A DNA stretch of 35,084 bases from Deinococcus sp. (GTDB taxonomy: Bacteria > Deinococcota > Deinococci > Deinococcales > Deinococcaceae), in assembly GCF_018260555.1 (NCBI RefSeq), contig NZ_JAGLBB010000033.1, forward strand, positions 1 through 35,084. Direction: 5' to 3'. The translations under genes were made by a program, and so were the position numbers. The notes beneath the pieces are model-generated. The model saw only the letters and a program-made list of their open reading frames with translations. It was not told where the DNA came from and searched no databases. Shown one piece after another: positions 7,865 to 16,009 of this stretch. Within the stretch, counting starts at the first letter, position 1; each line of letters starts with the position of its first letter.

Positions 7865-8374
7865 ATGTTCAATCCCCCCACCCTCGAAGACCTGCAAGAA
7901 ACCCGCCGCGCCAACGAGAAACTCGTCCTGAAGGCACTGGAGAGCAAGCCGGAATGGGTCGAGACTGAACTTGCCAAGACCACCGGCCTGGCCCTGTCGC
8001 ACCTGCGCGCCGCGCTGGCCAGCCTGCTCGACCAGGGCCGCGTGCGCCGCCTGCCCGGCACCGGCACCCGCGCCGTGTACGGTCTGGCCGACCCGGGCCT
8101 GGCCGACGTGCCCGCCACGCCCCTGACCGGAGACGCCAAACGCGTGCGTGATTACCTGGAGGGCCGCGCCGACAGCGCCCTGTACATGAGCGATCAGCTG
8201 CGCATGACCCGCGAGGACGTCATGACCGCCCTGAGCCTCCTGAACGCGCACGGCATGATCACCTGCACCTTCGTGGGGAGCCTCGTGATTTTCCGCCTGA
8301 AAGAAACCCAGGCGCTCGGCAGCGAGCAGGCCGCCGCGCCCGCCGCCGCCGGCAAGAAAAAACAGGTCGCCTGA
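7865..8374 (+). CDS. Predicted DNA-binding protein with two winged-helix-like domains
   Basis: I do not recognise a named family. The 169-aa protein reads as two helix-turn-helix units. One spans about residues 18-77 (LVLKALESKPEWVETELAKT, then LSHLRAALASLLDQGRVRRL and a Tyr-Gly-Leu strand). The other spans about 90-145 (RVRDYLEGRADSALYMSDQL, then REDVMTALSLLNAHGMI and a hydrophobic strand). Each unit resembles a MarR/ArsR-like fold with an unzipping-then-wing pattern. The tail is Ala-rich and ends GKKKQVA. There is no ligand domain, signal or membrane segment. The start is supported by GGAGG five bases upstream, so this mRNA has a leader, unlike many neighbours. A terminator hairpin follows. 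A regulator or nucleoid-type role is inference from fold alone. Confidence 0.7.
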   Translation: MFNPPTLEDLQETRRANEKLVLKALESKPEWVETELAKTTGLALSHLRAALASLLDQGRVRRLPGTGTRAVYGLADPGLADVPATPLTGDAKRVRDYLEGRADSALYMSDQLRMTREDVMTALSLLNAHGMITCTFVGSLVIFRLKETQALGSEQAAAPAAAGKKKQVA

Positions 8375-8382
8375 CCCCGACC

Positions 8383-8436
8383 CGTCCGGGGCCGGTCCTC
8401 CCACTCGCGGGGGGCCGGTCCCGGACGTTTATTTAT
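8383..8436 (+). terminator. Rho-independent terminator after the winged-helix gene
   Basis: CGTCCGGGGCC (8383-8393) pairs with GGTCCCGGACG (8417-8427), 11 bp with one G-U. The T-rich tail TTTATTTATT follows. This is the best classical terminator in the window. Confidence 0.8.
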
Positions 8437-8495
8437 TGGCGAGCCCGTGGTCGGCTTCGCTGTGCGGCCTGACGGTCGCTTCACGGAGCGTTTGG

Positions 8496-8501
8496 TATCC
8501 T
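8496..8501 (+). promoter_or_regulatory. -10 element (TATCCT) of the cyclic-di-AMP receptor gene
   Basis: TATCCT is 7 bases before the ATG at 8509. The intervening TCGGGGGT might act as a weak ribosome site, but the spacing matches the leaderless pattern seen elsewhere here. Confidence 0.5.
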
Positions 8502-8508
8502 CGGGGGT

Positions 8509-8838
8509 ATGAAGCTTGTGCTCGCTGTGATTCAGGACGCTGACGCGACCCCGCTGGTGCGGGTGCTGTCCGAGAACGCCTTCGAAGTCACGAAACTGGC
8601 CAGCACCGGCGGCTTCCTGCGCGAAGGTAACACCACCCTCATGATCGGCGTGGACGACGAACGCCTGGAGGAACTCAAACGGCATGTGCAGCGCACCTGC
8701 CGCGCCCGCACCCGCCTCGTGGCGCCCAGCGTCCCCATGGGCGAACAGAACGAGGGTCTGGTGGGCGACCCGGTCGAGGTGCCAGTCGGCGGGGCCGTGA
8801 TGTTTGTCATGGGCGTGCAGGAATTCATCAAAGTCTGA
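8509..8838 (+). CDS. Cyclic-di-AMP receptor, PstA/DarA family (PII-like, DUF970)
   Basis: This is a small PII-like trimeric receptor (109 aa) that in Firmicutes binds cyclic di-AMP. The whole family pattern is present: MKLVLAVIQDAD at the N-terminus, then LSENAFEVTKLASTGGFLRE and GNTTLMIGVDDERL. The nucleotide-binding TGGFLREGNTT loop is intact. The C-terminal strand reads GGAVMFVMGVQEFIKV. It has no enzymatic motif and is cytoplasmic. It stands alone between two terminators, with no diadenylate cyclase in the window. Its partner protein is unknown in this lineage, as for most members of the family. Confidence 0.88.
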   Translation: MKLVLAVIQDADATPLVRVLSENAFEVTKLASTGGFLREGNTTLMIGVDDERLEELKRHVQRTCRARTRLVAPSVPMGEQNEGLVGDPVEVPVGGAVMFVMGVQEFIKV

Positions 8839-8860
8839 TCTGGGGTTGATGGTTGAAAGG

Positions 8861-8899
8861 AGATGGATGATGGTCGGTTCTCGCGTCCATCATCCATCT
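8861..8899. terminator. Bidirectional terminator between darA-like gene and prfC
   Basis: AGATGGATGATGG (8861-8873) pairs perfectly with CCATCATCCATCT (8887-8899), extended by AAAGG/CCTTT. An alternative pairing exists between GGTTGAAAG (8851-8859) and CTTTCAACC (8915-8923). The genes on either side converge on it. Confidence 0.75.
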
Positions 8900-8931
8900 A
8901 CCTTTAACTTCTGACTTTCAACCGTTCACCC

Positions 8932-10545
<1,614 letters not shown>

Positions 10546-11086
10546 GCGAACTCCTGCGGGCCTGAAAAAGCGCGGCCCGAAGCGGAAAAATGGCGGCACG
10601 GTCACTGCGGAGAATGGAGGTCTGGACACACGGTGCTGCAACCGTGGGGCGCCGGGACGTGGAACCCTGTGAGAGGGACACCTCTCGACCCTCACGAGCG
10701 CATCCGTGCGGATTGGAGCCGCTGTGCAGCCTGGAACATCTGTGCGGATTCCAGTCTCAGGGCACCTGGCGCTTCCATTCTCCCAACTGCTCCGGGAACC
10801 TCACTCACGGCGCCGGATCGGCTGCCCTGCTGGCGCGGCCGACCCGGCACTTCTGACTAGGGTGGCGTGAGGAGAACGGTCATTCCCTTATGATACCGCC
10901 CCGCGCGCGCCGCGTCACCCGCCTGTCACGGGCGTACAAGGTGCCCGGTACAGTGACGGCTTGGTGCAGGCGCTCCCGGGTACGCCGCACGGCGAAATGG
11001 ACGGATGCGGGAGACGGACTGCGCACCACACCGCCCAGGGGCGACTGTTGTCCCTGCTCGCATCCCCGCGCGCTACGCTGGGCGGC
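10546..11086. other. Divergent intergenic region prfC / nitronate monooxygenase
   Basis: About 540 bases with no credible gene. A possible prfC promoter on the minus strand is TTGCAG with CATTCT (19-base spacer), just above the ribosome site; it is weak. A small hairpin GAGAGG-GACA-CCTCTC lies at 10671-10686, with outer GTGAG/CTCAC arms. CGCATCCGTGCGGATTG near 10700 resembles the core of the family-1 repeats but the rest does not match. Confidence 0.45.
11074..11079 (+). promoter_or_regulatory. -10 element (TACGCT) of the nitronate monooxygenase gene
   Basis: TACGCT is followed by GGGCGGC and ATG, a 7-base gap. This fits the leaderless pattern and fixes the start at 11087. Confidence 0.55.
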
Positions 11087-12109
11087 ATGAATGCACCGCG
11101 CTCCTGGCCGGAATTTCAAGCGACCCTGCGTGTTCCGCTGGTGCTGGCCCCGATGGCGGGCGGCGTGGGCACCCCCGCCCTGGCCGCCGCTGTCTCGGAG
11201 GGGGGCGGGCTGGGTAGCCTGGGCGCCGCGTACCTGACACCCACGCAGATCCGGGAGACGGTGGCGGCCGTGCGCGCCAGGACAGACCGGCCGTTCGCGG
11301 TGAACCTGTTCGCGCCGCAGCCCCTGCCGTCCGTGACCCCGCAGGCCATCGCGGCGGCCTGTGCGGAACTCGCGCCCTTTCACGCGGCGCTAGATCTGCC
11401 CGCGCCCACCCTGCCGCCGCAGGTGCACGAGGACTTTGGCGCGCAACTGCACGCGGTCCTGAGCGACCCGCCAGCCGTGTTCTCGTTCGCGTTCGGTCGC
11501 CTGCCGCCCGGCGCGCTGAGTACCCTGCACGCAGCGGGCGTGCTGGTGGTCGGCACCGCCACCAGCGTCGCGGAGGCGCAGTTGCTGGCGCAGGACGGCG
11601 TGGACGCCGTGACCGTGCAGGGCGGCGCAGCCGGCGGTCACCGGGGCGGCTGGCAGGAAGACGCCCTGGCCGGCACCCTGACCCTCACGCGGCAGGTCGC
11701 TCAGGCCACCCGTTTGCCCGTGATCGCGGCGGGCGGCCTGATGACGGCCGGGGACGTGAGGGCCGCGTTGCAGGCCGGGGCGGCCCTGGCAGCGTGCGGC
11801 ACGGCATTCCTACTGGCCGACGAGGCTGGCACGCCCGACGCCTACCGCCGTGCCCTTCAGAGCGGCGAGCGGCCCACAGTGCTGACCCGCGCGTACAGCG
11901 GCCGTACCGCGCGCGGCCTGCGCACCACCCTGACCGGCAGCGTCCACTCTCCCCTGCCCTTCCCGTGGCAGAACGCCCTGACGCGCCCCCTGCGCGCGGC
12001 CGGAGCGCAGGGCGGACACGCGGACCTGCTGAGCCTCTGGGCCGGGGAGGGCTACCGGCAGGCCCAGGCCGCGAGCGCCGCGCAGATCATGGCGAACCTG
12101 ACCCCATGA
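11087..12109 (+). CDS. Nitronate monooxygenase (2-nitropropane dioxygenase family)
   Basis: This is an FMN-dependent TIM-barrel enzyme predicted to oxidise propionate-3-nitronate or other alkyl nitronates. The 340-aa protein shows LVLAPMAGGVGTPALAAAVS at the N-terminus and VQGGAAGGHRGG around the catalytic-type His. IAAGGL and ALAAGAALAACGTAFL follow as FMN phosphate-binding elements. The usual Glu of the EAGGH box is Ala here (GAAGGH). The active-site His is retained. The last four bases (ATGA) overlap the start of the acetyltransferase, so the two are co-translated. Family members are often misassigned by substrate, so nitronate detoxification is family knowledge, not shown here. Confidence 0.87.
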   Translation: MNAPRSWPEFQATLRVPLVLAPMAGGVGTPALAAAVSEGGGLGSLGAAYLTPTQIRETVAAVRARTDRPFAVNLFAPQPLPSVTPQAIAAACAELAPFHAALDLPAPTLPPQVHEDFGAQLHAVLSDPPAVFSFAFGRLPPGALSTLHAAGVLVVGTATSVAEAQLLAQDGVDAVTVQGGAAGGHRGGWQEDALAGTLTLTRQVAQATRLPVIAAGGLMTAGDVRAALQAGAALAACGTAFLLADEAGTPDAYRRALQSGERPTVLTRAYSGRTARGLRTTLTGSVHSPLPFPWQNALTRPLRAAGAQGGHADLLSLWAGEGYRQAQAASAAQIMANLTP

Positions 12110-12624
12110 CGACAGGGCCCGTGACGGTCGCCCTGCGCTCCCTGAGCCCCGGTGATGCGGAGGCGGCGGTGCGCTGGGCGGCAGACCCGGAGTTCTGCCG
12201 CGCGGTGGACTGGACGCCGGGTCTGTCGGCGCGGGTGGTGCGGCGGCACTGGCAACTGATCATCGCGGCGCAGGAGCCTGCTTTCCACCGCTGGGGCGTC
12301 ACGGTGAACGGCGCACTCGTCGGGTACGCGGACCTGGCCCGCATCGGGCCGGGCGGCGCGGAGCTGGGCATCGCCCTCGGGGACCGGGCGTGGTGGGGGC
12401 GCGGGGTGGCGTTCAGGGCGTGCCAGGAGCTCCTGACCCTGGCGTGGGAGGCGGACCTGCCGCGCGTGACGGCGCTGGTCCACGCCCCGAACGCGCGCTC
12501 TCACGCCCTGATGCGCCGCCTGGGAATGCATGAGGACGGGCAGGCCGACCCGGAACCGTACGGGGGTGAGGTCGTGGCTGTCACGCGCTACGCGGTCCAG
12601 AGCCCCCAGGTAGCGCGCACGTAG
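12106..12624 (+). CDS. GNAT-family N-acetyltransferase (RimJ/RimL-like)
   Basis: This is a predicted acetyl-CoA-dependent acetyltransferase of 172 aa. Features of the GNAT fold are visible: LRSLSPGDAEAAVRW at the start, GVTVNGALVGYADLARI, and ELGIALGDRAWWGRGVAF. The last includes the acetyl-CoA pyrophosphate loop as W-G-R-G-V-A. NARSHALMRRLGMHEDG is the conserved C-terminal motif. It is closest to the RimJ/RimL branch that acetylates protein N-termini or small molecules. The ATG overlaps the TGA of the upstream nitronate monooxygenase, indicating coupling. The substrate is unknown. Confidence 0.82.
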   Translation: MTTGPVTVALRSLSPGDAEAAVRWAADPEFCRAVDWTPGLSARVVRRHWQLIIAAQEPAFHRWGVTVNGALVGYADLARIGPGGAELGIALGDRAWWGRGVAFRACQELLTLAWEADLPRVTALVHAPNARSHALMRRLGMHEDGQADPEPYGGEVVAVTRYAVQSPQVART

Positions 12625-12696
12625 GCGGGCCACTACGCCGCCAGCCCCTGCCTGTTCCGGTCCACACAGCGCAGGGAGTCGGGGTCGGTGGTGGGG

Positions 12697-12730
12697 GTCA
12701 TGCGCCGTTTCGTGTCATGCGCCGTTTCGT
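12697..12730. repeat. 17-bp perfect tandem duplication at a gene end
   Basis: GTCATGCGCCGTTTCGT occurs twice in a row. The second copy contains the stop codon of the minus-strand membrane gene, and the first copy duplicates that stop and the codons before it. This looks like a recent slippage event. Confidence 0.8.
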
Positions 12731-13209
12731 ACGGTGGAAGCCTGAATCCAGGGCCGGGCGAGGGGCAGGATACGTGGCAGCAGCACCAGCGACTGCACGG
12801 GCACGGCGATCAGCGTGACGACCAGGGTCAGGACGGGAATGGGAACGTGTCCGGCCAGCAGCGGAAGGATGACCAGCAGCACCAGCGTGATCAGCGGGTA
12901 CGTGACGGCCCACACCACCAGCGCCGTTCGGTGCCGGGCGGGTCCGTTCAGGACCGGAAAACGGACCCGCCCGGCGCTCAGGCGCTCGATCAGCGGGAAC
13001 ACCACGTACTGTGTGATCGGCACGAGGAGCGCGGTCAGCAGCAACGAGATCAGCGGAGTGGGAAGGTGCCCCAACAGGACCGGGCCAAGCAGCAGCAGCA
13101 GGGCCGTGATCGTGGGGTAGATGCCCACCCAGCGGGCCACGGTCAGGCGTCCAATCGAGGAAGGCGCGGCCGGGCCCGGCACTGCGGTAGAGGGATCGGT
13201 GAGCGGCAT
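12715..13209 (-). CDS. Small integral membrane protein with a duplicated two-helix unit
   Basis: The 164-aa protein has four hydrophobic helices arranged as two similar halves. Half 1 (about residues 24-76) reads VARWVGIYPTITALLLLLGP, then LLGHLPTPLISLLLTALLVP. Half 2 (about 97-149) reads VVWAVTYPLITLVLLVILPL, then LAGHVPIPVLTLVVTLIAVP. Both share W-x3-YP-x-IT, L-x-GH-x-P-x-P and a VP before a final helix. The W-x3-YP-x-IT pattern resembles the membrane tail of some antibiotic-biosynthesis-monooxygenase-domain proteins, but that catalytic domain is absent here. Function is unknown. A TACCGT -10 six bases before the ATG suggests a leaderless transcript. Confidence 0.7.
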   Translation of the reverse strand: MPLTDPSTAVPGPAAPSSIGRLTVARWVGIYPTITALLLLLGPVLLGHLPTPLISLLLTALLVPITQYVVFPLIERLSAGRVRFPVLNGPARHRTALVVWAVTYPLITLVLLVILPLLAGHVPIPVLTLVVTLIAVPVQSLVLLPRILPLARPWIQASTVRNGA

Positions 13210-13215
13210 GCCCGT

Positions 13216-13221
13216 ACGGTA
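13216..13221 (-). promoter_or_regulatory. -10 element (TACCGT) of the small membrane protein gene
   Basis: TACCGT lies 6 bases upstream of the ATG with no Shine-Dalgarno between, matching the leaderless spacing seen at other genes here. Confidence 0.5.
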
Positions 13222-13298
13222 GACCTTTGAGCGCCAACGAGGTCAAGCGCCCGGCCACCCGTGAAGACGCGGTGAACACCACGCCCTTGCGCAGGCTC

Positions 13299-13391
13299 AT
13301 GAGGGTCGCGGCATTTGGAGACATTCACGGCAATGGGTGGGCGCTGAAGGCTGATCCGCGTGCGGCATGGTGTGGAGGCCCTGAGCCGTGA
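13299..13391 (+). pseudogene. Decayed metallophosphoesterase fragment
   Basis: From an ATG the frame reads MRVAAFGDIHGN, then GWALKAD, and soon CGGPEP before a TGA. GDIHGN-x-WAL is the N-terminal metal-binding block of calcineurin-like phosphoesterases, and GGPEP normally follows the second block (GDL-x-AGGP-x-P) some 25 residues later. The stretch in between is missing, so this appears to be an internally deleted remnant. Downstream DNA up to the family-2 repeat at 13494 shows no further phosphoesterase motif. It is a different subfamily from the intact gene at 13621 (MRVYAIADLHLA). Confidence 0.6.
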
Positions 13392-13493
13392 CATCCGGGG
13401 CTAGGAATGCCGCACGCCGACCGGCTGTGTGGCGGCAGAAATGGGAGCAGGCGCAGGATGCCCGGAATCCGGGGACGCTTAAGGACGTTGAAG

Positions 13494-13624
13494 CTAAGTA
13501 CCTTGAAGCTCACATGGCGAGATTCCGGGAACGCGCCGGAACCTCTCCATTCCCGCTCCAACGTACCTTCCTTCTGCTCCGCGCTCCGCTCGGTTTATCT
13601 ACGAGATAAACGAAGTGTACTTAG
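13494..13624 (+). repeat. Family-2 repeat, copy 1
   Basis: It begins CTAAGTACCTTGAAGC, contains GCGAGATTCCGGGAA, CTCCATTC, GCTCCAACGTAC and TTCTGCTCCGCGCTCCG, then CGGTTTATCTAC. It ends GAAGTGTACTTAG. The two ends are inverted (CTAAGTAC against GTACACTTAG). A second copy lies at 30374-30495 on the other strand. The right end carries the TAA stop codon of the metallophosphoesterase on the minus strand. Confidence 0.85.
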
Positions 13625-14325
13625 TCGCCGGTGTCGAGCAGCAGTTTGGGCCTGAATTTCAGGACGTCGGCGGCCACGAGGTGCGCAGGCACCCCACCGA
13701 CGTGCTGCATGCTGCGCTGTACGGGCACGCCGTGCAGGTGCCCGTACACGATCAGGTCGGGCTGGGCTTCGTCAATGACGCGGGTGATGGGATTGGCGGG
13801 GTACGGGGGCGTGGCGGGCGGGTAGTGCAGCATCAGGATCAGGTGATCGCCGGGTTGCCGCTGGGCGCGGGCGGCTGTCACGCTCAGGCTCAGGCGCTCA
13901 GCCTCGCGGGCCAGGAGGCGGGTGTCGTCGGCACTCAGGGCGTCGTGACCGGGCGTGAGCCAACCGCGCGACCCGCACACGACGACATGACCCACACGCA
14001 CCGCGTCGTTCACGACGGCCAGCATGCCGGGAGGCAGCGCCGCGCGGAGTTTCCCGGCGGTGGGCCACCAGTAGTCGTGGTTGCCGCGCAACAGCACCTT
14101 GGTGCCGGGCAGGGCCGCGATGGGGGCCAGGTCGGTCATGGCGTCCGGGAGGCGCATGGCCCAGGACAGGTCGCCGGGCAGCAGCACGAGGTCCTGCGGG
14201 CGCACCAGTTCCCGCCACTGGTCAAAGATGGCCTGCGGGTGTCCCGCCCAGTTCGGCCCGAAGACCGTCATGGGTTTCGGGGTCACGGTGGCAAGGTGCA
14301 GGTCGGCAATGGCGTACACGCGCAT
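13621..14325 (-). CDS. Metallophosphoesterase, COG1768-like
   Basis: This is a predicted cytoplasmic dimetal phosphohydrolase of 234 aa. The motif series is complete: IADLHLA, LPGDLSWA, LLRGNHDYWW, LMLHYPP and VYGHLHGV. The DLHL opening and the NHDYWW and LHYPP blocks suit the COG1768 branch rather than the YfcE branch seen at 6389. The start ATG fits the conserved MRVYAIADLHL opening; GGAG lies 13 bases upstream, so ribosome binding may be weak. The stop codon TAA falls inside the right end of a family-2 repeat. Substrate unknown. Confidence 0.85.
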   Translation of the reverse strand: MRVYAIADLHLATVTPKPMTVFGPNWAGHPQAIFDQWRELVRPQDLVLLPGDLSWAMRLPDAMTDLAPIAALPGTKVLLRGNHDYWWPTAGKLRAALPPGMLAVVNDAVRVGHVVVCGSRGWLTPGHDALSADDTRLLAREAERLSLSVTAARAQRQPGDHLILMLHYPPATPPYPANPITRVIDEAQPDLIVYGHLHGVPVQRSMQHVGGVPAHLVAADVLKFRPKLLLDTGD

Positions 14326-14379
14326 GGGTTCTGGGTCGTCTCCGGGTCGGGAAGGGGTCGGGGCGGCTGGGGCAGCAGG

Positions 14380-14415
14380 AAAGCGCCCTCCCGCATGGTA
14401 CGGGAAGGCGCTTTT
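14380..14415. terminator. Bidirectional terminator between tRNA-Pro and the phosphoesterase
   Basis: AAGCGCCCTCCCG (14381-14393) pairs with CGGGAAGGCGCTT (14401-14413) with a single mismatch. T-runs flank both sides (TTTT on the plus strand, TTTCC on the minus). It should end the tRNA transcript. Confidence 0.75.
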
Positions 14416-14421
14416 GCATGA

Positions 14422-14498
<77 letters not shown>

Positions 14499-14534
14499 AA
14501 CCCGACCATTCCCCGGTCTCGCAGGGCAGGGGGT

Positions 14535-14563
14535 AGTCTACGCGGCGCCCTGCAGGGTGTCAA
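14535..14563 (-). promoter_or_regulatory. Promoter of tRNA-Pro (TTGACA-N17-TAGACT)
   Basis: The minus strand reads TTGACA (14563-14558), a 17-base spacer, then TAGACT (14540-14535). Transcription would start near 14528, about 30 bases before the tRNA. The spacer contains the palindrome CCCTGCAGGG (14548-14557). Confidence 0.85.
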
Positions 14564-14578
14564 GCGGCGCCGGGCGCG

Positions 14579-15238
14579 TCATTGTGGGCCTTCCTGAGGG
14601 TCTTCCGGGCCATCCTGCCAGTCCTCGTCTGGCCCGTCATCAGCTGGCCCCTCCCCTGCTGGCAGGTTGGCGACGTGCTCGCGGATGGCGGGCCAGATAA
14701 CGTTCCCGGCAAAGCCCCGCCGCGCCAGGAACCCGAACGCACTGGCCTGCGGGTCGCGCTTGCGCGCAAAAGATGACCAGCGGCGCACGAGCAGTTCCCG
14801 CACGACCTGCGTCTCATCGTCCGGGTCGCGGGCGTCCACGGTCTCGCGGATCAGGTCATCGGGCAGCCCCCGGCGTTTCAGGGTCTGCCGGACGCGCAGG
14901 CCGCCCACACCGCGCCGTGATCCCTCGACCCGCGCGACCTGCGCGTCGTCCTGATACCCGAGTTCCTGCACGCGCGCCAGGACCTCCGCGATCAGTTGTG
15001 GGTCGTCGCTGCGTTTCTCCAGTTTGGCGCGGAGTTCTGCCTGCGTCAGTGCCCGCTGCCCCAGCGCGCGGAACGCGTACCCGATCAGGGCGTCGCGCTG
15101 CTCCTGCGGGGTGCGTTCCCGCGCGGGCCGGGCGCCCTGCGGCGGCCCAGCACCCTGCGGCGGCCCAGTCTCCGGGTCGGGCGTGCGGGCGGCGCGACGT
15201 CCGGATCTGTATCGTCCGGGTCTGTATCGTCCGGTCAT
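14579..15238 (-). CDS. recX: Regulatory protein RecX
   Basis: RecX binds RecA and blocks filament growth, limiting recombination and SOS activity. In Deinococcus it is also known to restrain RecA-dependent repair. The 219-aa protein has a Pro/Arg-rich, low-complexity N-terminus (about 1-42, with GPPQGAGPPQGARP). RecX-type three-helix repeats follow: ALIGYAFRALGQRALTQAEL, then ELGYQDDAQVARVEGSRR, and RQTLKRRGLPDDLIRETV. The C-terminus is acidic. I start at the ATG at 15238, which has a CATACT -10 seven bases upstream; an earlier in-frame codon is not supported. It is divergent from rpsT and not linked to recA here. Confidence 0.88.
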   Translation of the reverse strand: MTGRYRPGRYRSGRRAARTPDPETGPPQGAGPPQGARPARERTPQEQRDALIGYAFRALGQRALTQAELRAKLEKRSDDPQLIAEVLARVQELGYQDDAQVARVEGSRRGVGGLRVRQTLKRRGLPDDLIRETVDARDPDDETQVVRELLVRRWSSFARKRDPQASAFGFLARRGFAGNVIWPAIREHVANLPAGEGPADDGPDEDWQDGPEDPQEGPQ

Positions 15239-15245
15239 GCCTGCC

Positions 15246-15251
15246 AGTATG
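15246..15251 (-). promoter_or_regulatory. -10 element (CATACT) of recX, leaderless
   Basis: CATACT is followed by GGCAGGC and ATG, a 7-base gap. It sits just outside the -35 of the divergent rpsT promoter, so the two promoters are almost back to back. Confidence 0.55.
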
Positions 15252-15255
15252 CCGC

Positions 15256-15284
15256 TTGCCACGGCCCGCAAAGGCAGGTATAGT
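15256..15284 (+). promoter_or_regulatory. Promoter of rpsT (TTGCCA-N17-TATAGT)
   Basis: TTGCCA (15256-15261), a 17-base spacer and TATAGT (15279-15284) make a near-consensus promoter. The start would be near 15291, leaving a leader of about 150 bases before rpsT, long for this genome. Confidence 0.85.
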
Positions 15285-15444
15285 CACGAGGTTGCCCACC
15301 CCACGCGGGTGGCAGCCCGGACCCGCCGCCCAGCGTGGTGCGCAGGCCCGGCCGCGCCGGACCCTACATCCGGACGCTCGTGTTCCCCGGCATGGGAACC
15401 GCCCCGCATCGCCACAGCGGCAGCGGGAGAAAAGGAGAATTCAC

Positions 15445-15723
15445 ATGGCCCTTCGTCACAAATCAGCCCAGAAACGCCACCGCCAGAGCCTCAAGCGCCG
15501 CAACACCAACCGCAGCCGCAAGAGCACCATCAAGACCTTCACCAAGAAGGCCGTCGTGGCCGCCCAGACCGGCGCCGAAGACCTGAACACCCTGCAGGCG
15601 CGCGCCGAGAGCCTGATCGACAAGGCCGCCAAGGGCAGCACCCTGCACAAGAACACCGCAGCCCGCAAGAAGAGCCGCCTCGCCAAGGCCATCAACAAGG
15701 CCAAGGCCGCCCAGCAGGGCTAA
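15445..15723 (+). CDS. rpsT: 30S ribosomal protein S20
   Basis: S20 binds 16S rRNA early in small-subunit assembly. The 92-aa protein is strongly basic and helical, with the typical opening MALRHKSAQKRHRQSLKRR and TIKTFTKKAV. LHKNTAARKKSRLAKAIN is near the end. The ATG is preceded by AAGGAG at good spacing, and a terminator follows. In other bacteria S20 represses its own translation through its leader, so the long leader here (about 15291-15444) could serve that purpose; that is inference. Confidence 0.95.
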   Translation: MALRHKSAQKRHRQSLKRRNTNRSRKSTIKTFTKKAVVAAQTGAEDLNTLQARAESLIDKAAKGSTLHKNTAARKKSRLAKAINKAKAAQQG

Positions 15724-15738
15724 GCCCACAGGCACACC

Positions 15739-15776
15739 AAGCCCCGTCCCACCCCTGCGGTGAGGCGGGGCTTTGT
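15739..15776 (+). terminator. Terminator of rpsT
   Basis: AAGCCCCG (15739-15746) pairs with CGGGGCTT (15766-15773), extended inward by CCACC/GGTGAGG, and followed by TTTGT. It begins 15 bases after the stop codon. Confidence 0.8.
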
Positions 15777-15834
15777 GCGGCGCAGACGTCCGGCGGACCA
15801 ATCTTATCGAACTCGGTCACGGCAGAGCTACGTC

Positions 15835-15870
15835 AAGGCGGCGATCCCCAGTGGTGGGAATCGCCGCCTT
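15835..15870. terminator. Stable hairpin, possible second terminator
   Basis: AAGGCGGCGAT (15835-15845) pairs exactly with ATCGCCGCCTT (15860-15870), with CCC/GGG inside. The tail GCGTTATG is not T-rich. It lies between rpsT and the convergent exported-protein gene. A further hairpin CGTCAG-GAATT-CTGACG is at 15897-15913. Confidence 0.5.
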
Positions 15871-15937
15871 GCGTTATGTGTGGAGTTCGGCTATACCGTC
15901 AGGAATTCTGACGTGATTGGCCTCGCCCTGGCTGGCC

Positions 15938-15956
15938 CTGATACGGATTCCGTCTC
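15938..15956 (+). repeat. Solitary end of a family-1 repeat
   Basis: CTGATACGGATTCCGTCTC matches the end sequence of the family-1 elements, but nothing after it does. It is probably a remnant or deletion product. Confidence 0.5.
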
Positions 15957-16009
15957 CTGCGTGAAGACGACCCGGGACCCGCTCGTCATCTCGTCGCGTC
16001 GGCTCGGGA

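Noticed and set aside
10886..10895. TTATGATAC as a radiation/desiccation response motif (RDRM) half site
   Set aside because: The RDRM is a palindrome with an inverted second half (ACATAA); none follows here, and neither prfC nor the nitronate monooxygenase belongs to the known regulon.
10961..11086. Upstream GTG start for the nitronate monooxygenase
   Set aside because: A frame is open and a TACAGT lies at 10949, but the 42 extra residues are not conserved-looking and the TACGCT -10 fits the ATG at 11087 better.
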